Shown one piece after another: positions 7,780 to 17,626 of a DNA stretch of 37,851 nucleotides. The position numbers and the translations under genes were made by a program. Where the stretch lies: contig JAJJLU010000027.1 in the NCBI GenBank assembly GCA_023807065.1, positions 1 through 37,851 on the forward strand, read 5' to 3'. The notes beneath the pieces are model-generated. The model was not told where the DNA came from and ran no database searches. It saw only the letters and a list, made by a program, of their open reading frames with translations. Each line of letters begins with the position of its first letter. Within the stretch, counting starts at the first letter, position 1. The stretch is from Isotricha intestinalis. Taxonomy: Eukaryota; Ciliophora; Litostomatea; Vestibuliferida; Isotrichidae.

Positions 7780-10700
7780 ATGTTCGATACATTAAAAACA
7801 ACATATCATAATATTATATCTTCAATATCAATTATAGGTTTTGAAGAAGAAGAAATATTGAAACATAAAGAAAAAGTAAATATAGAATGTAATTTATCTT
7901 GTTTATTTTGTATTCCAAATAGTGAAAAAAAATCAATGAATCAATTGATTTTTGATATGATGTTTCCAGATAGAACTAATATAAAAGGTTATTATATTGA
8001 TATACCTAAATTTTTTTCATTAACACTTACTAATGAATATGGAACTCATAGTTATTTATATTGTTTAAAATTTCCAGAAAAATATCAAATTGATGATAAA
8101 AACTTTGTTAATGTTCCAATTGTTATTAGTATTAAATCAAATAAAGAAGATTATGAACCTTTTAGAAAATTATTAAATATTATACATGAAATTATAATAT
8201 GTGATACAATAAAAAAATCACATGATACAAATCAAATATCAAATTTTAAAAAAGTTGAATTGTTAAATTTATTTTGTTTTTGTTTTTCTATAATAAAACC
8301 AGCACCTCATACAAATATTCAAATGACAATAAAAAGTGAATGTTTACAAAATATATCAAAATTAAATTTTTATTTTAGTTCAAATTGTGAAATCCCATGT
8401 AATTCAAATGATAAAGATATAAATATGTTATTTTCATCATTAGATATAAATATAATCTTAAAATTAATAATATCACTTTTAATGGAAAAACAAATAATAT
8501 TAAGAGCATCACAAGCTCATTTATTACATGTTTTAATGCCAGCAACTTTAAAATTAATATTTCCTTTTAAATATATTCATTCATATATTCCAGTATTACC
8601 TTATGGAAATATTGAATTATTAGATAAACCAGGTTCATATTTTTTTGGAGTTTTATCAGATTCAATTAAATTTGAAGAAATGATGGAAGAATATCCTGGA
8701 AGAGTTGTTATTGATTGTGATACTAATGAAATATTTAATGATAATAATTATGAACCTTATATTATCAAAGAAAATTCTGGATTAGAACAAGGAAAAAATA
8801 TTATATTTTTAGATGGAAGTTTATTATTTAAATATGATGATAAAAATAAAAAGAAAGTTATGATGAAATGGGAAGAAAAAGATTATTTAGTTTTTGATTG
8901 TCAAAATTCTCAATTTGTTATTGATACAGATGTTAATTTAATTGAAAGAGAAGATTATAATTGGTTAAGAAGAAATATACAATTAGTTAAAAATCCTGAA
9001 ATATTTAATACTGAAAATGTTACTAAAGATAAAGATTCTTTTATGAATATATTAATTATGAATTCTAAAGGTGAAATTCCTATTTCACCTAAAAGATCTT
9101 TTTCTTATAATATTCAAAATATATTTCTTGAATTTTTTGAAATGTTAATTTCTTTTGAAAATAAAAATTTTTTTAAATGTTTTAAACAAACTAATTTATA
9201 TATGAATTATATTGAACAAAAAGAATTTCAAAATGATTCAGGGAAAAAAATAGTAGAAAATATTAAAAAAACTAAAAAAAATCCAAGAACTTATAATAAT
9301 TCTTTTGTTATAAATTATTCAATGAAAATATTTCCTGTTTCAGATATATTAGATGAGATAAAAAATGATAATTCTAAAAATCAAATTAAAAAAATTTTAA
9401 AAGATTATTTACTGTTAAATACAAACAATGATGAAAATAATTTTAATTTTGACAACAGAAATACAGTAATGAATATGAATATTTTTCCAAAAAAAGATGA
9501 AATTAAAAAAAATCATGTTAAAAATTGTACTAGTGTTTTACAACAAACAAGTACAAATGAATCTCTTTTTACAAATGATGAAACTCCATTATTATTTTAT
9601 AAAAAAGAAGGTTTTTTTTCTTTTTTAAAAGAAATGAGTAAAATAATATTAAAAGATAGAAAAGATTTTAATAATTTTTTATATGTTTCAAATATTAATC
9701 AAGAAATTAAAGATTTGTTGAAATTTAATAAATTTATTGAGTTTGAAAATATATTTGGAATTAATTCAAGTGGAAAAAATATTATTGTTGAAGATTTCGA
9801 AGAAGAATTAGATGAAACAAATTATGATGAAAATAAAGAAAAAAAAATAATAAATGAAAAAAAAAAAAGAAGAGGATGAAAAAACTATTGAAAATATTAT
9901 TCCTCCAAATGATGAAAATTCAATATTATCATTTATGTTATATAATAATGATGTAAAAGAATCTGTAAAAAATATTGAAGAAAAAGATTTAAAAATAAAT
10001 CATGAATTACAATATTATTTATTTCTTGCTTTTAATTTAGAAGAAATAAAATATGAAAATATTTTTAAACAAGCTTTTTTTGAAGGTTTATCAATTCCAA
10101 AAGACAAAACACAAAATATTTATTTAAATGACTTAATAATAAAATTATATAAATTAGCATATAAATGTCAAGATAAAAAAGAATTTCCATATATCAAATT
10201 TTATTTTTATTTAAAAAATTTAGATGTGACTGAATTAGAAAAAATTAAATTAGAAGAAGAATATTTAGATTTAAAAAAAATATTTAATATAATATATGAA
10301 GATAAGAAAAAAACAAGACAAAGTGTAAATTTACCTAATGTAAAAACCATAGATGAAATAGGAGATATAGATGAAAATTATTTTTTAACAAGATCAATAA
10401 CAACAAAATCAAAATTAGTAAAAGAATTAGAAGGAATAAATTTTAATTTATTTAATCAAAAAGAAATTTTAAAATATGAAAATGAAAAAATGATAATTAA
10501 TGAAAATGAATTAGAATTTCAATCATATGGAACACCAAATTTAACTGATTTTACACAAATATTACCTTTAATTATTCAAAGTTCATTACCTTCAATTGAT
10601 GATTTAGAAAATAAAAATTTAGAAAAAATAATAGAAGAAACAAATTTAAAAATGCAAAATCAAGCTTTAATTGAAATAATAGCAAGATTAAAAGATTTTA

Positions 10701-11389
10701 ATCCTAAAAAGATTGAATCAATTAATGATTCTATTGTTTTTTGGGTTAATATATTTAATTCTTTATTGATTTTTACTATTTTTTATAAAAAATATGATTC
10801 TTTAAATAGTGAAAAAGATTGGAAATTATTTTTAAAAAATATACATTTTTATATTGGAAATAAAACTTATTCTTTTAATGATATTCAAATGATTTTATTT
10901 GGTAAAACAATTCTTCCTGCAGATAAATATAAACCTGAAAAATATGTTAATAAATTAAGTATTGAACAATTAAGAAAAAAAGAAAGAAAAAGTAAAAATG
11001 AAATTGAAAAAAATGATTATTATATTTCTTATTTTTGTTTATATTTACCAACTCCACAATTTTTACCTTTAACCATTTTTAATTCTGATAATCTTAAATC
11101 AAGTATGGAAAAAAAAGATAGAATGTATTTATCTCAATTTGTTAAAATTTCAAATAAAATTTTAACCATTTCAAAATTTCTTTTATATGTTGAACCCTCT
11201 TTTACTAATGAAAATACTATAAAAAAATATGAATTAACTATTGATGGTGATGTTTATGAAAGCATCATTGATAAAAGTTATTCTAAAATTATTAAAAATG
11301 GAAATGAAGATGATTGGAAGTTAAATTTTTCAAATATTAATGAAGAAATTTTTGCTATCAGAAATATAAACTCAAATCCTAAAAAATAA
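7780..11389 (+). CDS. DENN-DUF547 protein, split by a frame break at an A run
   Basis: The first frame (7780-9879, 699 residues) contains a uDENN part (residues about 30-95, IECNLSCLFCIPNSE) and a cDENN core (about 225-300: LLMEKQIILRASQAHLLHVL, FPFKYIHSYIPVLPYGNIEL). DENN proteins are exchange factors for Rab GTPases. That frame runs out at TGA 9877-9879, just after 12 A at 9857-9868. The next frame opens in the overlap and continues to TAA at 11387-11389. Its DUF547 core has FWVNIFNSLL and FYIGNKTYSFNDI (about residues 986-995 and 1022-1034 of the joined protein). Removing one base from the run gives a single frame of 1,202 residues, so this is almost surely one gene with a one-base insertion, a sequence error or a +1 shift. 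The role is inferred as membrane-traffic regulation. Confidence 0.82.
9857..9868 (+). other. 12-A run at the frame break of the DENN-DUF547 gene
   Basis: Frame 1 reads GAA AAA AAA AAA AGA AGA GGA TGA; the downstream coding frame needs one base fewer. The same 12-A context inside the SF-assemblin gene (32409-32420) is read without a shift. Confidence 0.75.
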
Positions 11390-11412
11390 TTAATTTTTAT
11401 TTGATTTCTATT

Positions 11413-11431
11413 TTAATTAAGGTGTAATTAA
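11413..11431. repeat. Inverted repeat after the DENN-DUF547 gene
   Basis: TTAATTA (11413-11419), loop AGGTG and TAATTAA (11425-11431) form a perfect 7-bp stem, 24 nt past the stop at 11389. It is a possible 3'-end signal, but the sequence is AT-only and chance is likely. Confidence 0.35.
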
Positions 11432-11564
11432 TTAATTTTTTTTAAGTTAATTTTAACAAATCACAATCAAAAAAAATTTTTTTCATTTATACTCATATTT
11501 TATTAAAAAATAAAATAAATATTAATTAAAATAATATATTTTTTATATCTATTTTATATATTAA

Positions 11565-12686
11565 ATAATAAAGTCATATCAAGATCTATTAAATAAACTT
11601 CAATTTCTAACTCAAAAATATCAAATAAATGAGAGAGATAAAGAAGAACTTGAACAAAATTATATTTCAATTCAATTTGATTTATCTATTTTTAAAGAAG
11701 AAAATCAGAAATTAAAAATAAAATATAATAAAATTTGTGAAGAAAATTCTCAGTTAAAAAAAGGAGACTATTATAGAGACAAATTTCAAAAGATTTATAC
11801 ATTATATAAAGAATTAATAGATGGAGAATTATATGAATTAAATAAAAATTATAACAAACAAGAAAAAGAATTAAAAAAATTAAAAGAAGAAAATAATGAA
11901 TTATTAAAAAAAAATAAAAAGCAAGAAGAAGAAATTGTGAAATTAAAAAGAGAAAACACTAAATTATTAAATGATTATTTTAAATTAAAAGAAAATAATC
12001 AAGAACCAAACAATAATTATAAACATCAAAATGAAAAACATTTTCAAAATAATAATTATGATTATAATAATAATTATATAAATGCAGTTTATAATATAGA
12101 ATCTAAGGATTTATTTGATAAGATTAAGATATTAAATGATATTAAAGAAAATGAAGACAATATTTTGTATTATAATTATGATGAAATTATAGACGAAAAT
12201 ATTGAAGAAATTTGTTCAATCTTTTATAATAATAAAAAAATTCAATTTGGATATAATATAAAATTTAAAAAACCAGGAAAATATACTTTTAGATTTGTTT
12301 TTTCCAGTAATTTAACAACAACCCAAAAATTATTTTTAGGATGTAAAAATTTAGTAGAATTAGATTTTTCTCATTTTAATTCTGAATCAATATATAATAT
12401 GAATGGAATGTTTGAAGGTTGTATAAATTTAGAAAAATTAGATTTATCTAATTTTAATACATCTAACGTAAGAGATATGAGTCATATGTTTACAAATTGT
12501 TTCAAATTAAAGTATTTAAATTTATTAAATTTTAATACTTTTTATGTTGAAGATTTCTATCAAATGTTTTGTGGAATTAATAAAAACTGTGAATTAATAA
12601 CAAATAATAAAGAATTAATAAAAGAAAAATCTAAAGGTGATTACGATGAATATAATTTAGTCTATAAAGAATCACTTATTATATAA
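11565..12686 (+). CDS. Coiled-coil/BspA-type LRR (DUF285) reading frame without an ATG start; possible pseudogene
   Basis: The frame is open from just after TAA 11562-11564 to TAA 12684-12686, up to 373 codons. From about 11574 it encodes a Lys/Glu/Leu-rich coiled coil (to about 12000). After an Asn-rich linker come BspA-type leucine-rich repeats of the DUF285 type (about 12270-12570): LFLGCKNLVELDFSHFN, MFEGCINLEKLDLSNFN, MFTNCFKLKYLNLLNFN. The repeats lie on the same frame as the coiled coil. The first in-frame ATG lies inside the repeats (about 12400), and no ATG exists anywhere between 11390 and 11628. The ATG at 11629 is in another frame. Either the start was lost (pseudogene), the 5' exon is missing, or initiation is non-ATG; an acceptor-like AG at 11572-11573 is compatible with a lost upstream exon. 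The repeats are usual in protist surface or cytosolic proteins; function unknown. Confidence 0.65.
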   Translation: MIKSYQDLLNKLQFLTQKYQINERDKEELEQNYISIQFDLSIFKEENQKLKIKYNKICEENSQLKKGDYYRDKFQKIYTLYKELIDGELYELNKNYNKQEKELKKLKEENNELLKKNKKQEEEIVKLKRENTKLLNDYFKLKENNQEPNNNYKHQNEKHFQNNNYDYNNNYINAVYNIESKDLFDKIKILNDIKENEDNILYYNYDEIIDENIEEICSIFYNNKKIQFGYNIKFKKPGKYTFRFVFSSNLTTTQKLFLGCKNLVELDFSHFNSESIYNMNGMFEGCINLEKLDLSNFNTSNVRDMSHMFTNCFKLKYLNLLNFNTFYVEDFYQMFCGINKNCELITNNKELIKEKSKGDYDEYNLVYKESLII

Positions 12687-12863
12687 TTTAATTAATGAAA
12701 CTATTGAAATTAAATTATAAACTGTAAATAAATAAAATAAAATAGAAAAAGGTTTATATCATATATATCACATCTAAAATTCCTTTTTCAAAAACTCAAA
12801 AAAAATTATAATTTGATAACTCCAAAAAAAAAATAATTATAAAAATCAAAAATAATAAAAAAA

Positions 12864-13493
12864 ATGAATAACAAAAGTAATAACAAAGACAACGGTTTCA
12901 CATCAATATTATATGCAGTAGGAACAAAGCCATTACAAAATTGGGATTTCTCAGTAAAAAACGGTCACATAAAGCGTTTATTAGATCCAGATATTCAAAG
13001 TCCAAGTATAGAAATAATAGGAGCAAATGTAGATTCAAATTACATATATACTCCTCAAGATCCAAAAAAATCTTTAGGAATAAAAATGCATACTATAGTA
13101 TTATTAGTGAAAAATTTACAAAAATATTTTGAATTCTCAGTAAATATTATAGATGATAAAAAAATTGAAAGAATTTTTAAAGCTTCAAATTTTCAAACTT
13201 TAACAAGAGTAAAAGGTAATTTTTGTTCTCTTCCTATGAAATTAGAAGATGGATGGAATCAAGTTCATATATGTTTAGATGATTTTTGTAAAAAAGCTTT
13301 TGGAACTAATTATAAAGAAACTAAAAGAGTTCAAATTCATGCTAATTGTAGAATTAGAAGAATTTATTTTACTGAATTTCCTGTCAATTATAGAAAGATT
13401 CCACCTGAATATAAAGTTTTTGCTGCTGTTGAAGAAGATACTAGTGATAAATCTCCTAAGGAAGTTATTGAGGAAGATCAAGAAAATGCTTAA
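12864..13493 (+). CDS. CFAP20: CFAP20 (BUG22) ciliary doublet inner-junction protein
   Basis: A 209-residue protein, close to the 193 of animal CFAP20. Highly conserved landmarks run throughout: GFTSILYAVGTKPLQNWD (about 11-29), VKNGHIKRLLDPDIQS, YIYTPQDPKKSLGIKMHT, NFQTLTRVKGNFCSLPMKL, DGWNQVHICLDDF and the hallmark RVQIHANCRIRRIYF (about 155-170). CFAP20 is a microtubule inner-junction protein of axonemal and basal-body doublets, affecting beat form and tubulin modification. The extra C-terminus (about 180-209) is acidic. The ATG follows a run of A, as in other genes here. It converges on the minus-strand gene ending at 13835. Confidence 0.96.
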   Translation: MNNKSNNKDNGFTSILYAVGTKPLQNWDFSVKNGHIKRLLDPDIQSPSIEIIGANVDSNYIYTPQDPKKSLGIKMHTIVLLVKNLQKYFEFSVNIIDDKKIERIFKASNFQTLTRVKGNFCSLPMKLEDGWNQVHICLDDFCKKAFGTNYKETKRVQIHANCRIRRIYFTEFPVNYRKIPPEYKVFAAVEEDTSDKSPKEVIEEDQENA

Positions 13494-13834
13494 ATAATTC
13501 TGGTCTTTTTATTTCTTAATTTTTTTATTTTTTGATTTTGGTTTTTAGGAATTTAATGTTTTAAAATTACCTTTTTTATTTTGTTTTTTAAGAATCTTCC
13601 ACTAATTTTTTTTTTATTTTTTTTTGTCTTATTTTTATATTTGTGAATAATATTATTTATTAAATTTACTTAGAATTCGAAATTTTAAGGTTCAATATTC
13701 AGAAACTTTCAAATTATTAAATTTTTAATGTAAAATATGAATAAAAATTATTCATACAAAATATAAATTGAAAGAAAAAATATTAATAAATCATTAATGA
13801 AAAATATATTTAAAATTTATAAAAAATATATATA
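13494..13834. other. Convergent 3' spacer with a palindromic hairpin
   Basis: This is 341 nt between two convergent genes, with T runs on the CFAP20 side. It holds one clear inverted repeat at 13736-13756 (separate entry). I see no gene. Confidence 0.45.
13736..13756. repeat. Perfect 9-bp inverted repeat between convergent genes
   Basis: TATGAATAA (13736-13744), loop AAA, TTATTCATA (13748-13756). It is the longest perfect short-loop hairpin I found in the spacers, placed between two converging gene ends, where a transcription end or mRNA 3' signal would lie. Confidence 0.5.
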
Positions 13835-14614
13835 TTAATCTTCATCTCCATAATTACTATTATCATCTCCATCTTCAAAATCTCCAATCATTTCAGCTAA
13901 ACCTCTAATTTTGTCAGTGTTTTTTTTAATTAAAAATTCTTTATTATATAAATTAGTCGAAAAATTTTTTTTAGCACTATTATAAGCTTTAACAACTTTT
14001 AAATTAGGTCTTTTAGTTCTTGATAATTTATCTTTAACTTTATCATTAATAATATTTCTAACTTCAACAAATTCTTCTTTTAATAAAGGAATAGTTTCAA
14101 TGATTTTATCATGGGTTTTATTAATACTATCATATAATCTATTTTTAAAATCATAAAAATCTTTTGCAAAATTATTTCCTGAAGTTCTTTGCTGTATTCT
14201 TCTTAATCTTAATAATTCATTTGAAATAATTAAATCATATTCTTTTAACTCTTGAATTAAATCTTGTGCTTCAGCCAGTAATTCTCTTCTATTTCCAAAA
14301 TCAGATTTAAATATTTTTTTAATTTTTTTTTCAGTTGGTTCTGTATAAAAAGGTTGATCAGGAATAATTTCTTGATCATCAATTGTTTCTCTATATTTAG
14401 GTTTTATTTTTATTTTATGTTCATTTTTTGGTTTTATATATGAATGACTTATTGAAGTTGGTTGTAAAAATAAATTATTTGTGTTTATTGTTGAATATTG
14501 AGGAAGACTATGTGTCATATTTAATGTTGGACTGTTTGGATTATAAGATGTTGATTGGTATTTATTATATATATTTCTGACTTCATTTGGAGAGAAAGGA
14601 GAGTAATTGTTCAT
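13835..14614 (-). CDS. Helical protein of unknown function, divergent partner of a long coiled-coil gene
   Basis: A 259-residue protein. The N-terminal third (1-80) is Ser/Asn/Tyr/Pro-rich (MNNYSPFSPNEVRNIYNKYQ) and probably disordered. Residues about 100-225 are helical: RRELLAEAQDLIQELKEYDLI, NNFAKDFYDFKNRLYDSINK and a long Lys/Glu helix. The tail is acidic (GDFEDGDDNSNYGDED). No known domain is recognised. Its start lies only 109 nt from the start of the coiled-coil gene at 14724, in the opposite direction, so the two may share a promoter and a process, perhaps the cytoskeleton. The TAA stop faces CFAP20 across 341 nt. Confidence 0.7.
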   Translation of the reverse strand: MNNYSPFSPNEVRNIYNKYQSTSYNPNSPTLNMTHSLPQYSTINTNNLFLQPTSISHSYIKPKNEHKIKIKPKYRETIDDQEIIPDQPFYTEPTEKKIKKIFKSDFGNRRELLAEAQDLIQELKEYDLIISNELLRLRRIQQRTSGNNFAKDFYDFKNRLYDSINKTHDKIIETIPLLKEEFVEVRNIINDKVKDKLSRTKRPNLKVVKAYNSAKKNFSTNLYNKEFLIKKNTDKIRGLAEMIGDFEDGDDNSNYGDED

Positions 14615-14723
14615 TTTTTTACTTTTTTTTTGGTTTTTAAAAAATTATTTTTTTAAATATTTTAAAATGGAAATTATTATTTTGTTTTAAAAATTATTTT
14701 TAAATACATTATTTTTAATTTAA

Positions 14724-16661
14724 ATGAGGAAAAAAACTTTGGATGAAAAAATCCAAGAAGAACTAAAATATAGTGAATATTTAAATAATAAAATAAATCA
14801 AATTTCTAAAAAAGCTAAAGATAAAAAGAAACAAATTAAAAGAAATCAAAATAATTTTGATTATATAAACGAATTTTTTTATTTAAAAGAACAACAAAAA
14901 AAAGTGGAAAACGATTTAATGGTTCAATTATATGATATAGGTTCAAAAGAGAATGATGATATTTTAAGAGATTTTTATTATATGAAAAATATAGAAAGAG
15001 ATATTTCTTTAGATTTTAAATCAATATTAAATTTAGTTAAAGATGCTCTTCAAAATTATAAAACAAGGAAAATAAATAAAGAAGGAATTAAAAAATTATT
15101 TGATACTTTAAAAACCTTTGATAAAAATTTAATTACTTTATCAGAAGAAGAATTTAAATTATTAAATTTAGATAATGAAAATAATGATAATAATAATGAA
15201 AATAATTTACAAGATGAATCACAATTAAATAAAAGTAATATAACTACATCTACCAATATAGACAATAATTTAGATATAATAGATTTATTATATTCAAATG
15301 ATAGTTTTAATAATTTTGGAATTAATGATATAAATTATATTATTTCTCAAGAAATATACCAAGAAGAAAAAGCAAAATCAATAATTATACCTTATAAACA
15401 TAATGAATTAAAATTAAATCAAAATATAAAAAAAAAAATAAAAGATATTTATTTATCTTTTCCAATTATTCCATATCAAGTAAATCCTCAATTAAAAGAA
15501 AAATTATATTTACTAATAGGAGAAAATCAAGGAAATGACATTTTATTAAACATAGAAAAAACTTTTGATTTAACAAACATGAAATACAAAAAAGATTTTG
15601 AAAAATTAAAACAAGAATTAATGAACCAACTTCAAAAAATAAATAAAGCAAATATTCCAATAGAAATTCGTTTACAAACTTCAAACATGAATTATTTCAT
15701 AAGAAATTATAATAATTCTCAATCAATAACAAAAATGTTATCTAATATAAACATAACTAATAAAAACAAAGTAATATTATATACAACTTATTCAGATTTT
15801 ATTGATTTTTTATATAATTATAAAAAATCATTTCAATCACTAATAATATTATATAATGATGAAATAAATGAATTAAAATCAACTACAATCAAATTAATTA
15901 ATCAAGAAATTTCAAATGAAACACAATTATTAAAAGATAAAGTAGAAAAATATGAATTTAATCAAAGAAAAAAAGAATTAGATAAAGCTCATCAAAAAAA
16001 TAAAGAAATATATGAAATGAAGCAAAAATTAAAAAAAGAAAGAGAAGAATTAGATGAAAAATTAAAACAAAAATTAGAAAGAGAAAAAAATGAGAAAAAT
16101 CAACAAAGACAAATGATAAATAAATTAAAAGTGGAAGAATATTTAGAACAAAAAAAAGAAGCAAATATCAAAGCAATGGAAAAAGCAAAAAAAGAAGAAG
16201 AATTATTAAGAAAGAAAACAAGAGAAGAAATAAATAAAAAATTACCGATTATAATGCAAAATCATATAAATTCCACAGAAAAATTTATAATAAATCAAAG
16301 ACATAAAGAATTAATGAAACAACAACAAGAATATAATGAACAGAGATTAAATTATATTATAGAAAATTATAAAGAAAGACCAAAAGTTGAATCAGATCCT
16401 GAAAGATTAATATCTATTACTAAAAATTTAGAACATAGATATGAAAGTATTATGAATGGTATTCCTGATAAAGATGAAAAAGTACAATTGTTTTCTAATA
16501 ATGGTTTTACTGTTGAACATTTAATGAAAGATTTTAGATATAAAGTTAGTTCTGCTTTATTTGAAGCTGGGATTATTGGTACTCAAGCTTCTAAAGATCT
16601 AATGATGCAAATTAATAATGCTAATGCTACTAATTTTAATAAAAGTAACATAAATATATAA
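14724..16661 (+). CDS. Long coiled-coil protein, possibly CCDC148-like
   Basis: A 645-residue protein. Residues 1-60 and about 360-540 are long Lys/Glu/Gln-rich coiled coils. A central part (about 205-340) is more globular (IPYKHNELKLNQNIKKKIKD, INIELRLQTSNMNYF-like strands). The C-terminus carries a less biased motif, RPKVESDPERLISITKNLEHR (about 575-595), followed by NNGFTVEHLMKDFRYKVSSALFEAGI, about 612-637. I associate the PERL motif and the following short domain with CCDC148-like proteins of ciliated organisms, but only loosely. A 10-A run at about 15430 is read in frame. The ATG is preceded by an AT-rich leader shared with the divergent gene at 14614. A cytoskeletal or ciliary role is inferred only. 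Confidence 0.6.
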   Translation: MRKKTLDEKIQEELKYSEYLNNKINQISKKAKDKKKQIKRNQNNFDYINEFFYLKEQQKKVENDLMVQLYDIGSKENDDILRDFYYMKNIERDISLDFKSILNLVKDALQNYKTRKINKEGIKKLFDTLKTFDKNLITLSEEEFKLLNLDNENNDNNNENNLQDESQLNKSNITTSTNIDNNLDIIDLLYSNDSFNNFGINDINYIISQEIYQEEKAKSIIIPYKHNELKLNQNIKKKIKDIYLSFPIIPYQVNPQLKEKLYLLIGENQGNDILLNIEKTFDLTNMKYKKDFEKLKQELMNQLQKINKANIPIEIRLQTSNMNYFIRNYNNSQSITKMLSNINITNKNKVILYTTYSDFIDFLYNYKKSFQSLIILYNDEINELKSTTIKLINQEISNETQLLKDKVEKYEFNQRKKELDKAHQKNKEIYEMKQKLKKEREELDEKLKQKLEREKNEKNQQRQMINKLKVEEYLEQKKEANIKAMEKAKKEEELLRKKTREEINKKLPIIMQNHINSTEKFIINQRHKELMKQQQEYNEQRLNYIIENYKERPKVESDPERLISITKNLEHRYESIMNGIPDKDEKVQLFSNNGFTVEHLMKDFRYKVSSALFEAGIIGTQASKDLMMQINNANATNFNKSNINI

Positions 16662-17626
16662 TATTATATTGGTTGTAATATTTTAAAATAAATCTATTAT
16701 TTTGATATGAAGATTTTATTTTTATATTAATTCATGAAATGAATGATAAATATTTGGGATTTAATTTCTAAATAATATATATTAAAGATATTATATATAT
16801 TTCTTATAAATGATATATCAAAATATGAAAAATCAAATTTTAAAAAAATAATTTTGAATTTTAGGTTATAAATTTTGCCATAAAAGTTTTCCAATCATAT
16901 ATCTGAAAAATCAATAATCAAATGATTGTCATTATTTAAAATATATTCTTTAAAATAAAATTATCACCAATTAAACTTTACATTTTCATTTTAACAATTT
17001 CCTCTAATTCAGAAGAAAAACATAATTGGATTGATTTATGAATTTTTTGAGATAATTTTGATTTATTAATTGGATGATATAAAAAAAATATATTTTTCTA
17101 AATATTATTATCTTATTCAATAATTTCAAAAAAAACATTCTCTTCAAAAATTCAAATTCTTCAAAACTTTTCTAATAAGATAGGAATTTTGTAAATGAAC
17201 TTAAAGAATTATCTTATATATATTTTTTTCAACTCTCATTAAACTTTCAATAAAATTACTTTTATAATAAAAATGTTCATATGTAAAAGTGAATTATTAC
17301 AAAAATTAAATTATTTATTTTAAAATAATATAATTTATATGATGATTAATGCTTGATATATATCTAATTTGTTTAATCATTTTAAGATATGAGTGGACAA
17401 AAATTGTTTCAAATAATTTATGAAATTAGTCAAAAACATTCCTAGACAGAATCATGTTATAATATTTTTTAATAAAATAAAAAAAGTTAATTATTATAAT
17501 AAAATATTAAAGTGAAGAAAAATAAAAAAATAAATAAAACTTTTCTTTTTATTTACAATTTAAGTAAAAATAAATACATATAAAAAATTAAATTTTAGAT
17601 TTATAAGAATTATAATTAAAAAAATA
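16662..17626. other. Longest gene-free region
   Basis: This is 965 nt between two convergent genes (14724 plus, 17627 minus). It contains a short hairpin ATTCAT-GAA-ATGAAT at 16730-16744, TATA-rich stretches and several short reading frames broken by stops on both strands. No frame reaches a credible gene and no RNA fold stands out. It could be a decayed gene or a replication or maintenance region; I see no direct evidence for either. Confidence 0.4.

Noticed and set aside
9854..9879. Two separate overlapping genes at 7780-9879 and 9854-11389
   Set aside because: The second ATG lies inside the A-rich tail of the first, and one skipped base gives one protein of DENN plus DUF547.
11629..11631. 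ATG at 11629 as the start of the BspA-like gene
   Set aside because: It is in another frame that soon stops, and coding-like sequence already lies upstream of it.
11937..11939. GTG as the start of the BspA-like gene
   Set aside because: The coiled-coil frame continues unbroken for more than 350 nt upstream of it, and GTG starts are not expected in a ciliate.
16662..17626. A gene or pseudogene in the longest spacer
   Set aside because: Short coding-like stretches change frame every few codons and no protein motif emerges, so I cannot support one.
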